DNA of 64,000 bases from an uncultured Dehalococcoidia bacterium. Lineage in GTDB: Bacteria; Chloroflexota; Dehalococcoidia; Lucifugimonadales; UBA1123. Location: assembly GCA_958296105.1 (NCBI GenBank), contig OY282441.1, positions 1,523,800 to 1,587,799 on the forward strand. Direction: 5' to 3'. Positions 25,590-34,584 of the stretch are shown here, piece by piece (position 1 is the stretch's first letter; each line of letters opens with the position of its first letter). A model generated the notes under the pieces. The model saw only the letters and a program-made list of their open reading frames with translations, did no database searches and was not told the origin of the DNA. Position numbers and translations under genes: made by a program.

Positions 25590-26027
25590 TTACTCTCTCA
25601 CAGGCAGAGACACTACCGCCTTGCCGATCACGTTGGGGGTGCCTTCCTCGTTCTCCATAGTGACGTCGCATTCGATCTGCGGGTCGCCGTCCACCACGCC
25701 TTTGTCGGTGATCATGCCGCGCAGGGTCAGCGGTCGGTTGTGGAGAACGGGGCTTCGGAACACGACGTCCAGCTTGCGCAGCCTGACAGTCGGAGACCAA
25801 GCTGTTATCAGCTGGGACATGATGGCTATGTTCATGGCTCCGGGAACGATGGCCTCGGGCAGCCCCTCGCTTCTGGCTTTCTCCGGGCTGGTAAAGCGCG
25901 TCGGCCCCTCCTCGCGTCCCCAGACCTGCGTGAACTCGATAACCTGCTCGTCGGTGACGATCCGCTCGACTGGGCCGACTTCGTCTCCGAGGTCGACATC
26001 TTCGAAGTATATCTTGCCTGCGTTCAT
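25590..26027 (-). CDS. MaoC-like hot-dog dehydratase, C-terminal type subunit
   Basis: The 145 aa single hot-dog domain has YFEDVDLGDEVGPVERIVTDEQVIEF, then FTSPEKARSEGLPEAIVPGAMNIAIMSQLI and a strand DVVFRSPVLHNRPLTLRG. The D-x4-H catalytic pair of R-specific enoyl-CoA hydratases is not seen. Its ATG overlaps the upstream gene's stop as ATGA, which suggests a heterodimer of two half-size hot-dog proteins, as in HadAB-type dehydratases. Confidence 0.8.
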   Translation of the reverse strand: MNAGKIYFEDVDLGDEVGPVERIVTDEQVIEFTQVWGREEGPTRFTSPEKARSEGLPEAIVPGAMNIAIMSQLITAWSPTVRLRKLDVVFRSPVLHNRPLTLRGMITDKGVVDGDPQIECDVTMENEEGTPNVIGKAVVSLPVRE

Positions 26028-26494
26028 CTGGGCCTCCTGCTGCGTCGCACGAACGACTCCTGCACGCGGGCTACGTCGTCTCCGTCTTGGTTGGCGAAAC
26101 TGGTCTCCCACACTTGGAACACCATCTTGCCGGAGCGTCCGGTCTTGGCGTAGACGTCCTTCAGCTTCGTTCTGGCGAACAGCGTATCGCCCGGCCTGAC
26201 CGCGCCCACGCACTCGATCGCCTGCCCCGCGAATAGGCTGACGTCTCCGAACTCCAGCTCGATGTCCGGTCGAGTGACGCCGGAGACGAACATGTTGCAG
26301 AAAGTGGGCGGCGCGATGATGCTGCCGTACTCGGAGCTTCTCCCCGCATCGTCGTCTAGGTACAGCGGGTTGGTTTCGCCCGTGGAGTGGGCGAACTTCA
26401 CGATCATCTCCCGCGTCACCGCGTAGGAGCCGATCTCGTGATCCACCCCGAGCAGGCTGCGGTTGAATTTGATTTCGGTGTCTTCGGCTGTCAT
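26024..26494 (-). CDS. FAS1-like (MaoC N-terminal type) dehydratase subunit
   Basis: The 156 aa protein shows GVDHEIGSYAVTREMIVKFAHSTGETNPLYLDDDAG, IIAPPTFCNMFV, and a typical hot-dog strand GQAIECVGAVRPGDTLFARTKLKDVY. The motif GETNPLY replaces the GDxNPxH of canonical MaoC. It is coupled by an ATGA overlap to the next hot-dog gene. Together they probably make a two-subunit hydroxyacyl dehydratase/hydratase; substrate is unknown. Confidence 0.82.
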   Translation of the reverse strand: MTAEDTEIKFNRSLLGVDHEIGSYAVTREMIVKFAHSTGETNPLYLDDDAGRSSEYGSIIAPPTFCNMFVSGVTRPDIELEFGDVSLFAGQAIECVGAVRPGDTLFARTKLKDVYAKTGRSGKMVFQVWETSFANQDGDDVARVQESFVRRSRRPR

Positions 26495-26513
26495 GTGGTG
26501 TTTGTCACCCTCA

Positions 26514-26620
26514 CCCCAACCCTCTCCCTACGAGGGAGAGGGGGCTAGTCGATGTCCTCTCCCTTCGAGGGAGGGGGTAGTTGGTCGATGTCCTCTCCCT
26601 TCGAGGGGGAGGGGGGTTGT
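26514..26620. repeat. Repeated hairpin-forming CTCTCCC/GAGGGAG elements
   Basis: After CTCACCCCAACC there are three hairpin strings (for example CTCTCCCTACGAGGGAGAG at 26523-26541). GTCGATGTCCTCTCCC followed by TTCGAGGG is repeated at 26548 and 26584, spaced 36 bases. It lies between the dehydratase pair and the PHP gene, and the hairpins could end PHP transcription. It belongs with the repeats at 15877-16250 and 62648-62686. Confidence 0.8.
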
Positions 26621-26625
26621 TTGGT

Positions 26626-27270
26626 CTATATCGTGTCGTCCAGTGTTACGGGGGCGAATGCGCCGGAGCGCAGCTCGCGCACTAGATCGGTCTCTGTGAG
26701 AACTTGGTTCTCGAAGCTCGTCATGCACTTGCCGATGGCGCTCACGAGGTGGGCATCGCTCCCGCCGGTGGCTGGGACTCCCAGCCGGCGGATCAGGTCT
26801 TCGGCGCGCTCCTGCTCGCCGGGTCTGTTCGAGCCGTTGAGTCCCTCCGCCGCAGCTATCGAGCGCAGGTCCGCGCCGCTGTCCGCGAACTCGCACAGGC
26901 CGATGCCGAAACGTCCGGGATGGGCGGGCAAGGCTATCGCTCCCGTCTCATCCGCTGCCTTCACGAGGTCGAGCGCGTCCATGCTGACGTTGGAGAAATC
27001 GAGCGCGCTGGTCAGCGCTTCGGTGACTCCATAGACGAGGAAGTGTCCCATGTTGGTGTCCAGCTCGGATCCCTTCATAATCAGAACGTCGTTCGCCGCC
27101 GCGAGCGCGGAGTAGTCCTTGTCGAAGTCGAACTTTCGATGCTCGGTGAGTACGAATCCGTCTATGCGATAGCGCTTTCGGCGCAGGACGCCAACCCATT
27201 TTACGTACTGCTCGACTGTGGCGCGCGAGTCGTCTGAGGATACGGAGTGGGTATGAAGGTCTATGAACAT
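26626..27270 (-). CDS. PHP-domain metal-dependent phosphoesterase-like protein
   Basis: The 214 aa PHP fold has metal-ligand motifs DLHTHSVSSDDS near residue 4, LTEHRKFDF near 41, MKGSELDTN near 65, PAHPGRFG near 115 and GGSDAHL near 174. Free-standing PHP proteins of this size hydrolyse phosphoesters such as histidinol phosphate or nucleotides. No pathway neighbours identify the substrate. It is divergent from the SDR at 27592. Confidence 0.85.
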   Translation of the reverse strand: MFIDLHTHSVSSDDSRATVEQYVKWVGVLRRKRYRIDGFVLTEHRKFDFDKDYSALAAANDVLIMKGSELDTNMGHFLVYGVTEALTSALDFSNVSMDALDLVKAADETGAIALPAHPGRFGIGLCEFADSGADLRSIAAAEGLNGSNRPGEQERAEDLIRRLGVPATGGSDAHLVSAIGKCMTSFENQVLTETDLVRELRSGAFAPVTLDDTI

Positions 27271-27591
27271 GGGGGTCCGCTGTGATCCGTTGATCTTGAC
27301 TGGCCGCGAGCTGCTTCCCTCAAGCCGCCTGTGGAATGTTATGAGAGCGGGGGAGTCGAGTCAAGGGGAGACGGCTCTGAGGCGCGGAGCAGACCGTCGA
27401 GCGGGCAGCTCCTGAAGGTCGGCGAATCCTGCGAAACGCCGAATGGTCATTTCCAGACCGCGCCACTCGTCTTTCGCATCCTGATTCCAATAGATGCGGG
27501 TGAGCGTGGATCCATTCCTGCCTGCGAGCGGGGGCTTTGGGGTACAATGCGTTTCATCGAAAGATCGACAGACAGCTTGGGAGATAGCGGC
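27271..27591. other. Divergent intergenic region between PHP and SDR genes
   Basis: About 320 bases carry no supported gene. A -10-like TACAAT occurs at 27543-27548 on the plus strand, 44 bases before the SDR ATG, without a convincing -35. No long repeat or hairpin was noticed. Confidence 0.45.
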
Positions 27592-28368
27592 ATGGAACTC
27601 GGAATAGCGGGCAGGAACGCGCTGGTTACGGGCGGCAGTCGGGGGCTCGGGCGGCAGTGCGCGCTGTCGCTGGCATCGGAGGGGGTGAACGTGGCGATCT
27701 GCGCGCGCACGCAGGACACTATAGACGGCACGGTCGCAGAGCTGGAGGCGCTGGGCGCAAGGGCAGCGGGGATCGTCGCGGACGTGACGGATAGCGGGGA
27801 CATGGCGCGGCTGCATCGGCAGACGGTGGAGAGGCTCGGCGAAATCGACATACTGGTCAACAACGCCGGCGGATCCATGGGCGTTACAGACATCGCGGAT
27901 ACGCCGCTGGACAGCTACAGGGGCGTGTTCGACCTGAACCTGTTCGGCGGGTACGAGCTGACACGCCTCGCGCTGCCGCATATGCGCGAGCAGGGCTGGG
28001 GGCGCGTGATAAACGTCGCCTCGATCTGGGGGCGCGAGCATGGCGGCAACATCGGCTACATGTCCGCGAAGGCGGCGCTCATCGCTGCCACCAAGCACGC
28101 GGGGCTGTCGCTCGGAGGCACGGGCATCACCGTCAACTCCATCGCGCCGGGGTCGATCTCGCATCCCGGCGGCGGCTGGGAGCGATTCCAAGCGGAGCAG
28201 CCCGAAGAGGTGGTTGCCGGATTCATCGAGTCGCATCTTCCGATGGGCAGGTTCGGGTGGCCAGAACCCGTTGGCGATCTGTGCGCTTTCCTCGCGTCCG
28301 ACCGCGCCGACCTGATTACCGGATCCTGCATCGTGGTGGACGGCGGTCAAAGCCACTCGATGATCTGA
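27592..28368 (+). CDS. Short-chain dehydrogenase/reductase (classical)
   Basis: The 258 aa product has VTGGSRGLGRQ near residue 11, NNAGG near 89, NVASIW near 137 and an intact Tyr-x3-Lys (GYMSAK). It ends with TGSCIVVDGGQS, a typical SDR terminus. It probably oxidises or reduces a hydroxyl/keto group with NAD(P)(H); the substrate is not deducible. The frame is open well upstream to 27331, but the family N-terminus begins at the ATG at 27592 after a GGGAGA site. Confidence 0.88.
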   Translation: MELGIAGRNALVTGGSRGLGRQCALSLASEGVNVAICARTQDTIDGTVAELEALGARAAGIVADVTDSGDMARLHRQTVERLGEIDILVNNAGGSMGVTDIADTPLDSYRGVFDLNLFGGYELTRLALPHMREQGWGRVINVASIWGREHGGNIGYMSAKAALIAATKHAGLSLGGTGITVNSIAPGSISHPGGGWERFQAEQPEEVVAGFIESHLPMGRFGWPEPVGDLCAFLASDRADLITGSCIVVDGGQSHSMI

Positions 28369-28475
28369 CGCAGGTCAAGCCGCTGGCGCAGATGGGCAGG
28401 GCAGCCGGGATGCTGCGAATCCGACCGTCCCAAATCATCCTGTTCGTCTGCGCGCATCAAGAGCGAAGCCTGCCC

Positions 28476-29180
28476 CTACCACCACTGCTCGTACCTGATC
28501 CGAGAAGCAGGGACGCCGAGCGTTCGCAGAAGCGAGATCATGCCCCGAATCATCGCGGGCGGGCCGCAGACGAAGAACAGCGCGCCGAGATCGACGCCCT
28601 CGGCGCGCAGCGAGTGGGCGTCTATTCGCCCCTTGCGCCCGTCCCATGCCTGCGAGGCGGGGCGCGTGACGCTGAACACGCAGCGGATTCGCGGGCTGCG
28701 CGCAGAGATCGCCTCCAGCTCGCTTCTGAAAAGCAGCTCGGACGGGGTGGACGCGCTGTAAAGCAGTGTCAGCCTAGCGCTGGGCGACAGCTCTTCGACC
28801 GTCCTGACAATGCTCATCAGTGGCGTCAGCCCTATCCCGCCGCCGATCAGCGCCACGGACTCGGATTCGCCGGGCGTGAAGAAGAAGTCTCCGCCAAGCG
28901 TTATCTCCACCGCATCCCCCGCCTGAGCTTCGTCGTGAAGCCATGCGGTGACCGGGTGTTCGCTGCCGTCACGCTTTATGGCGAGGGCTATCCGAGTCTG
29001 GACTGCGGGCGATGAAGTGATCGAGTATCCCCCGACCGCCTCCGCGCCTTCTATGGTCACGAAGAGATCCACCCACTGGCCTGCCCTGAATCCGAGCGCG
29101 CGACCGTTCAGATCGAGCAGGAAAGACTTGACCGTGGGCGTCTCCCTGCGGATGGCGGAGATGGTGGCTGGAAGTCTCAC
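28476..29180 (-). CDS. Ferredoxin-NADP reductase-like FAD/NAD(P) oxidoreductase
   Basis: The 234 aa protein has an FAD-binding beta-barrel (GFRAGQWVDLFV; GGYSITSSP) and a NAD domain (ALIGGGIGLTPLMSIVR near residue 108; FFVCGPPAMIRGM near 204), ending EQWW. The usual RxYSxxS reads GGYSITS, so the flavin-contacting Arg is Gly. There is no ferredoxin or Rieske domain. The GTG start overlaps the stop of the NMT1-like gene (GTGA), so the two are cotranslated and may act together. Confidence 0.85.
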   Translation of the reverse strand: MRLPATISAIRRETPTVKSFLLDLNGRALGFRAGQWVDLFVTIEGAEAVGGYSITSSPAVQTRIALAIKRDGSEHPVTAWLHDEAQAGDAVEITLGGDFFFTPGESESVALIGGGIGLTPLMSIVRTVEELSPSARLTLLYSASTPSELLFRSELEAISARSPRIRCVFSVTRPASQAWDGRKGRIDAHSLRAEGVDLGALFFVCGPPAMIRGMISLLRTLGVPASRIRYEQWW

Positions 29181-30103
29181 GCCACAGCCGCCTGCGCGAA
29201 CTCCGGCCTCACGAGCCGCCCGTATTGGTGGCGGCCGCTGACCATTCCCCCCGCTATCAGGATGTCGCGCATACCGTAGAAAGACGGCTCTTCGATGAGC
29301 GCGCTGGCGGGCCACGTCTGGTTTGCTTGGTACTGTCTGACGCAGCTGGCGAGGAGATCGGCGCTCAGCCCATCGAAGAACGGAGATACCCGTTCCGCCA
29401 CCCGCTCGGGCTGCGCCGCCGCCAGCCAGCGCAGCGCGTCCGAGAACCCGCTGACGAAAGCCTGTACGGTTTGCGGGTTGGCGTCTATGAAGTCCGGCAT
29501 CGCCGCGAACGAGCTGTAGCAGATGCGCCCCAGCTCGGGGCCTATGGCGGCTGCCAGATGTCCGACGCCCTCTTCTACGAGCGTCTGCGCCTGTGGGTGC
29601 GGCAGATGCGCGTAGTCTAGCTCGCCCGCGCGAAATCGCTCTATGGCATCCTGCGCCGACAGGCCGGGGCGCAGCTCCACCGAGTCCAAGTCCACGCCGC
29701 GTTCGAGCATTGCCGCCCTGAGAGAGTTCCAAGGGACGGGAGTGAAGCCGACCGGCGCCAGACTCGCCCCTTCGAGCATCTTCCAGCCCCAGCCATCGAC
29801 TGGCGCGCGAGAGACTAGGAAGAAGCCGTCGCGCTGATTGATCTCGGCGATGTGGAGGGGCGCATCCTCGCGGCCGAGGTCCAGCTCGACGAGGCTTCTG
29901 CTCACTCCGGTCTGCGCCACGTCCACCTCGCCGGAGCGGAGCATGTCCACAGCCGACCCGCCTTCGGGCATGGTGGAGAGCATCACGTTCAAGCCGCGCG
30001 CGTAGAAGAAGCCGCCCGATACGGCAACGTATATGGGCGTGTAGAACAGGTTGTGGAACGTCTCCATCAAGCGCAGGCTCTTCGGATTTGGGGTGTTCGT
30101 CAT
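29177..30103 (-). CDS. NMT1/THI5-like substrate-binding-fold protein without a signal peptide
   Basis: The 308 aa protein has the periplasmic-binding type II fold of the NMT1 group: TFHNLFYTPIYVAVSGGFFYARGLNV near residue 15 and GGSAVDMLRSGEVDVAQTG near 48. The N-terminus is polar (MTNTPNPKSLRLMET) with no signal or lipobox, so it looks cytoplasmic. No permease or ATPase is adjacent; the next gene is a flavin reductase joined by a GTGA overlap. It could be a THI5-like biosynthetic enzyme or a ligand sensor rather than an importer component. Confidence 0.78.
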   Translation of the reverse strand: MTNTPNPKSLRLMETFHNLFYTPIYVAVSGGFFYARGLNVMLSTMPEGGSAVDMLRSGEVDVAQTGVSRSLVELDLGREDAPLHIAEINQRDGFFLVSRAPVDGWGWKMLEGASLAPVGFTPVPWNSLRAAMLERGVDLDSVELRPGLSAQDAIERFRAGELDYAHLPHPQAQTLVEEGVGHLAAAIGPELGRICYSSFAAMPDFIDANPQTVQAFVSGFSDALRWLAAAQPERVAERVSPFFDGLSADLLASCVRQYQANQTWPASALIEEPSFYGMRDILIAGGMVSGRHQYGRLVRPEFAQAAVA

Positions 30104-30128
30104 ATCCGGCGCGAGGGCGACAGAGCGC

Positions 30129-30374
30129 CTACGCGAGCGTCCCCCTCCTTCGCTCCATCTCGTCTATTATGCGATATGCGAACAGCGTAGCGCTGTCCTC
30201 GCTGTCGGTCGAAAGCCGCCTCTTTATTTCGTCCCCGTTGGGGAAGGTGATGTCCACAGAGATCATGGGCTTCGCGTCGTCGGATAGTGTGTGGAGCAGA
30301 TCGCTGCCGTCCTCGACGGCTTCGAACTCTCGGATCACGATGACGTCGCAGCCCTTGTACCGTTCACTTCTCAT
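30129..30374 (-). CDS. Small hypothetical protein (81 aa)
   Basis: The 81 aa soluble protein (YKGCDVIVIREFEAVEDG; SVDITFPNGDEIKRRL) matches no family I recognise. The start has GGGAG eight bases upstream. It sits 17 bases after the M16 peptidase gene and 25 before the NMT1-like gene on the same strand, which supports a real gene inside that operon. Confidence 0.65.
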   Translation of the reverse strand: MRSERYKGCDVIVIREFEAVEDGSDLLHTLSDDAKPMISVDITFPNGDEIKRRLSTDSEDSATLFAYRIIDEMERRRGTLA

Positions 30375-30391
30375 CGTTCGCTCCCATTGGT

Positions 30392-33058
30392 CTACAGTCT
30401 GCGGCCCTCGTAGTCTATGCGGACTATGGGGATATCCAGCTCGCGCAGCTGCGGCTCGATCACGGCGGCGTCTCCGGCAATGACGATCTTCAGGTGGTCG
30501 GTGTCGAGCAGATCGGACGCCGCGGCGCGCACGTCTTCGATTGCGGACTCGGCAACCATGCGCGCGAAGCGCGCGAAGTAGTCGTCCGGCAGGTCGTGAA
30601 CTATGACGCGCGGCAACATGCCTATGATCTGGCGCTGCGTCTCGAACATGCTCGGAACGCTGCGCAGTATTCCGTCCACCGCGTCGCGGAACTCGTCCGC
30701 TGTAACGGGCCTGTCCCCAGAGATCTGCCTGAACTCATCGAGCGTCTCTATGACGGTCTCCTTAGTGACCGCCGTCTGCACCCCGCCGCCTGCCACTAGC
30801 ATGGAGGGGCCTAGGCTCCAGTCTATGCTGGACATGTAGCCGTAGCTGTATCCCTTGTCTTGGCGCAAGTTCATGTTCAGCCGCGCTCCGAACTGGCCGC
30901 CGAAGATGTAGTTGAGCAGGTGCATCGGCATGAATCTGGGGTCGCGTCTGGGTATGGTGAGATGGCCAGTCCTGACTACGGACTGCGCCGCGCCGGGCTT
31001 GTCCGCCAGATAGATGGTCGTCCGCTCGGCGGGCGGCGCGCTCCGAGTGTGTGGGGCGGGCGTCGAGACGGGGGAGGCGCGCCAGCCCCCGAAAGCCTTC
31101 TCCGCCTCCTCCATCGCCTGCTCAGTGGAGAGATCGCCAACCACGACGAGCGTCGCGCCCTCCGGCCTGAAGCGCGCCTCGAAGTAGGCGCGCAGATCGT
31201 CCGCAGACGTCTCGGAGACCGAATCCTCCGCGCCGGTCAGTGGGTGGCCGTAGGGGGTGCCGTGTCCGAAGATGACGCCGCGCGTCGCTCTGGCGGAGAT
31301 CGCGGCCGGGCTGTCGGAGACTCGGCGCAGGTCGGTCAGCAGGTTGGAGCGGACGCGCTCGAACTCGCGTTCGGGGAAGGCGGGGGCGGTTGCGATGTCC
31401 GCCAGAATCGCCAGCGCATCGCGCCACGTGGAGGTCAGGCCGTCCGATGTCAGCAGGATGTGTTCCCTGCCCACATCGACGCTGACGTGGCTTCCCAAGA
31501 ACTCGATCTCGGCGGCGATCTCGGCAGAGCTGCGCGTGGCGGTTCCCTCCCGCAGCATCGCAGTCGTGAGGTGGGCGATGCCAGCCCTGTCAGGCGGGTC
31601 GAACGCCGCCCCTCCGCGCACGACAAGCCCAAACGACACGGAGGGAAGGCCGCGCTTCTCGAAGTGCAGGATGCTCAGTCCGTTTTCGAGGCGCGCTCTC
31701 ACGGGCAGTGGCGGCGTGAAAGAGGGCCGAGCGGACGGCGCGGGGACGACGCTCCGATCTATGGGTCGAGCGGACGGCGCGGGGGCGGCGCTTCGGTCCA
31801 TGTGCTGGGGACGAATCGCCAAGCGCACCATGGCATCTCCGAGCATGTCCGCCGCGGCGCGCACGTCATCCGCCGACACGGAGGTGTAGCGATCCACGTC
31901 CGAGTTGATTAGTTCGGGGTCGCCTGCCATCGTGGAGTAGTAGTTGAGCTGGTCGGCGCGTCCGCCGAAGCCCCCGAAGCGCTCCAGCTGAAAGACGTGG
32001 GCAGCCTGTATCCTGTTCATGGCGCGCTGAAGCTCGCGCTCGTCCATGTTTCCGGAGCGTATCTCGCTGAGGTGGCGGTGTATCTCGCGCTCGATCTCTC
32101 CGAGCGTGTGGTCGGGGTTGGCGGTGGCTTGGATCATAAACTCGCCGGCGATCTCCTGATCGTGGTGGTAGACGCGGACGTCGCGCGCCGAGCGCTGGTC
32201 GTGGACGAGCGACCTGTACAGGCGCGAGCTGCGCCCGTCTCCCAGAATCGCCGCCAAGAGCTCCAGCGCGGGCTGTCGCTCCGAGAACGCGGGGACGGTG
32301 GGCCACACGAGATGCAGTCTGGGCAGCTGTACGCTGTCGCAGGTCTCCAGATCTACGGTCTCCGTAAGCGTGGAGTCCATCTTGCCGATGCGGTCGATGT
32401 CCGCTCCCGATGGAATGTCGCCGAAGCAGCGCTCGATCAGGTCGCGCGCGCCGTCTGGGTCGAAGTCGCCTACCAGCGCGAGGCTGGCGTTGCTGGGCGT
32501 GTAGAATCGTCTGAAGAACGACTTCACATCGTCCAGAGAGGCGTTGTCCAAGTCTTCGGGGGAGCCGATGGTCGTCCAGTGGTAGGGATGGGGCGGCGGA
32601 AACAGCGCGGGCTGGAGCAGCATCGGCGCCATTCCGTAGGGGCGGTTCTCGTAGTTCTGGCGGCGCTCGTTCTTCACCACGTCGCGCTGGACGTCCAGCT
32701 TGCGCTCGGTCAGCACTTCCAGCAGATGCCCCATCCTGTCCGACTCCAGCCAGAGCGCAAGATCGAGGCAGTTGGAGGGGACGTTCTCCCAATAGTTGGT
32801 GCGGTCTGGCGTGGTGGAGCCGTTCAGGTTCGCGCCCACCTTCTGGAGCGGCTCGAAGTAGCTCGCGTCGTGGTTCTTGGATCCCTCGAACATCACGTGT
32901 TCGAAGAGGTGCGCGAAACCGGTCTTGCCAGGGTCCTCGTTCTTGGAACCGACATGGTACCACACGTTGACGGCGACGATGGGGAGCGAACGATCCTGTG
33001 ACAGGATGACGTTCAGCCCGTTGGAAAGGGTGAAGCGCTGGCAGTCAATGGAGATCAT
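30392..33058 (-). CDS. M16-family zinc metallopeptidase (two-domain)
   Basis: The 888 aa protein has the inverted zinc motif HLFEH at residues 50-54 in the N-terminal domain, with downstream Glu in LWLESDR. A second M16 unit begins near residue 475 (LPVRARLENGLSILHF) and lacks the zinc motif, normal for fused pitrilysin-like pairs. The linker repeats a SARPIDRS-type string. No signal peptide is visible, so the location is probably cytoplasmic. An AAAGGA site precedes the ATG at 33058; the frame's further extension to 33379 is not family-like. Confidence 0.9.
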   Translation of the reverse strand: MISIDCQRFTLSNGLNVILSQDRSLPIVAVNVWYHVGSKNEDPGKTGFAHLFEHVMFEGSKNHDASYFEPLQKVGANLNGSTTPDRTNYWENVPSNCLDLALWLESDRMGHLLEVLTERKLDVQRDVVKNERRQNYENRPYGMAPMLLQPALFPPPHPYHWTTIGSPEDLDNASLDDVKSFFRRFYTPSNASLALVGDFDPDGARDLIERCFGDIPSGADIDRIGKMDSTLTETVDLETCDSVQLPRLHLVWPTVPAFSERQPALELLAAILGDGRSSRLYRSLVHDQRSARDVRVYHHDQEIAGEFMIQATANPDHTLGEIEREIHRHLSEIRSGNMDERELQRAMNRIQAAHVFQLERFGGFGGRADQLNYYSTMAGDPELINSDVDRYTSVSADDVRAAADMLGDAMVRLAIRPQHMDRSAAPAPSARPIDRSVVPAPSARPSFTPPLPVRARLENGLSILHFEKRGLPSVSFGLVVRGGAAFDPPDRAGIAHLTTAMLREGTATRSSAEIAAEIEFLGSHVSVDVGREHILLTSDGLTSTWRDALAILADIATAPAFPEREFERVRSNLLTDLRRVSDSPAAISARATRGVIFGHGTPYGHPLTGAEDSVSETSADDLRAYFEARFRPEGATLVVVGDLSTEQAMEEAEKAFGGWRASPVSTPAPHTRSAPPAERTTIYLADKPGAAQSVVRTGHLTIPRRDPRFMPMHLLNYIFGGQFGARLNMNLRQDKGYSYGYMSSIDWSLGPSMLVAGGGVQTAVTKETVIETLDEFRQISGDRPVTADEFRDAVDGILRSVPSMFETQRQIIGMLPRVIVHDLPDDYFARFARMVAESAIEDVRAAASDLLDTDHLKIVIAGDAAVIEPQLRELDIPIVRIDYEGRRL

Positions 33059-33087
33059 GTGGGCGAGTCCTTTGATATTTGTCTTCC

Positions 33088-33093
33088 AGTATA
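33088..33093 (-). promoter_or_regulatory. Candidate -10 box for the M16 peptidase operon
   Basis: TATACT on the minus strand lies 30 bases before the ATG. The -35 region (TCTAAA at 17-base spacing) is weak. It is the best promoter-like site in this short divergent gap. Confidence 0.35.
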
Positions 33094-33191
33094 CAACAAT
33101 GGCAGCCACCTTTAGAGCAAGTGGAAGCTGTGTTAGACTTGCGTCGAATGCAGGTCTCTGAATCGGCGCGCGCGCCTCTCGAAGGGTGACA

Positions 33192-33800
33192 ATGAACTGG
33201 CTAGACATTCTGATAATAGCGATTCTGCTGCTCGCCGTGCTGTGGGGATTCTTCAAGGGGCTTATCGGCATAGTGCTGCCCGCAATCGGCTCTCTCATCG
33301 GCTCGTGGCTGGCTGGGCAGTACGCCGACGATCTGGGCGGAATGCTGGGCGCTCCGATTGGGTCGCTTCCCGATACCATCGTATCGAGCTTGGCATACCC
33401 GCTGATAATAGTCTTGACAGCGGTCGTGGTCTATCTGATCGGAAAGATAGCGCGCCCGTTCATAGTGATCGGGACGCTCGGCGTGGCGGGCATGATCGAC
33501 AAGATCGGAGGGATCATCGTAGGGCTGCTCCTCGGTCTGGCGGTCAGCTGCGCGGTCATCGTGGGGCTGGCGCGGCTCACCTACGACTTCGATATTCCAC
33601 CAGCCGCGGACATGGTGGCGGACATCACCCCGAGGGTGGAGAACTCGAGGGAGTCACTGGAGAGCGCGCTGGGCGCGTCCAACGCGGTGAGCGCGTTCCT
33701 GACTGTGAGGCGAATCCTGCCGGATGGCGCGCTCGGATTCATCCCGAACGACTTCCAAGCGGCGGTCGATATTCTCGAAACCGAGATGGGCAGCCGGTAG
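33192..33800 (+). CDS. CvpA-family membrane protein
   Basis: The 202 aa protein has four hydrophobic spans in the first 130 residues with the family pattern WLDILIIAILLLAVLWGFFKGLIGIVLP and GMIDKIGGIIVGLLLG. CvpA was named for colicin V production; recent work links the family to envelope homeostasis, but the biochemical role is unclear. The start is the ATG at 33192 with GAAGGG upstream; a GTG six bases earlier is possible. Confidence 0.85.
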   Translation: MNWLDILIIAILLLAVLWGFFKGLIGIVLPAIGSLIGSWLAGQYADDLGGMLGAPIGSLPDTIVSSLAYPLIIVLTAVVVYLIGKIARPFIVIGTLGVAGMIDKIGGIIVGLLLGLAVSCAVIVGLARLTYDFDIPPAADMVADITPRVENSRESLESALGASNAVSAFLTVRRILPDGALGFIPNDFQAAVDILETEMGSR

Positions 33801-34026
33801 AGCGGCAGGCGGGCGGGAAGCGAGTCTTTGCGCAAACGGCTGCCCATCTACGAGACCAGGGGACTGCCGTATTTGGAGACGGCGGCATCGCGGTCTGGTG
33901 ACGAAGTGGAGATATGAGTTAGACTAGAGACGCCGCGCCAAGCGGCCGGTGGCAAGTGGCCAATGGCAAGCGTTAGCTGCAAGTGGAGAAAGCTCAGCTC
34001 GATAGACAGACCTTCGGAAAGCGAAC

Positions 34027-34545
34027 ATGAGCGGTTCGGCGTCAATAGATTCGCCTGTTCTGGTGCTAAACCAGAACTATCAGCCCCTCAATATCTGCAA
34101 TGTACGCCGCGCGCTGGTACTGGTGGGCAGGGGAAAGGCCGAGCAGATCGAGAACGGTCTCGGCTATATTCAGAGTGTGTCCGATCTCTTCCCAGCGCCC
34201 TCGGTCATTCGGCTGGTCCACATGGTCAAGCGCCCCGTCATGCGGCGCAGGCTCTCGCGTCAGGCGGTGTTCTACAGAGACGGGTTCGCCTGCCAGTACT
34301 GCGGCAAGAAGAGCAGGCAGCTCACTCTGGATCACATCATCCCGCGCTGGCGCAAAGGCCCCCACTCTTGGGACAACGTGGTCAGCGCGTGTATACCGTG
34401 CAACCACCGAAAGGCTGGCAGGACGCCGAGGGAGGCGAGGATGAAGCTGCTCCGAGAGCCGACAGCTCCGAGGCCCAACCCGTACTACATGTTCCACCAC
34501 CGAGAGATTCTCGATGAGTGGCGGCCCTTCATGCCCTGGGTCTGA
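34027..34545 (+). CDS. HNH endonuclease-domain protein
   Basis: The 172 aa protein begins [24 protein letters not shown] and carries a [36 protein letters not shown] block, with DH and the last NH forming the HNH motif and two CxxC pairs binding zinc. This is the widespread free-standing HNH family. It is probably DNA-directed, but not linked to the restriction system at 7443-9262. Confidence 0.9.
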   Translation: [172 protein letters not shown]

Positions 34546-34584
34546 TCGACTGGGGGCCAGAGACGGTTCACCTCGACATGGATT

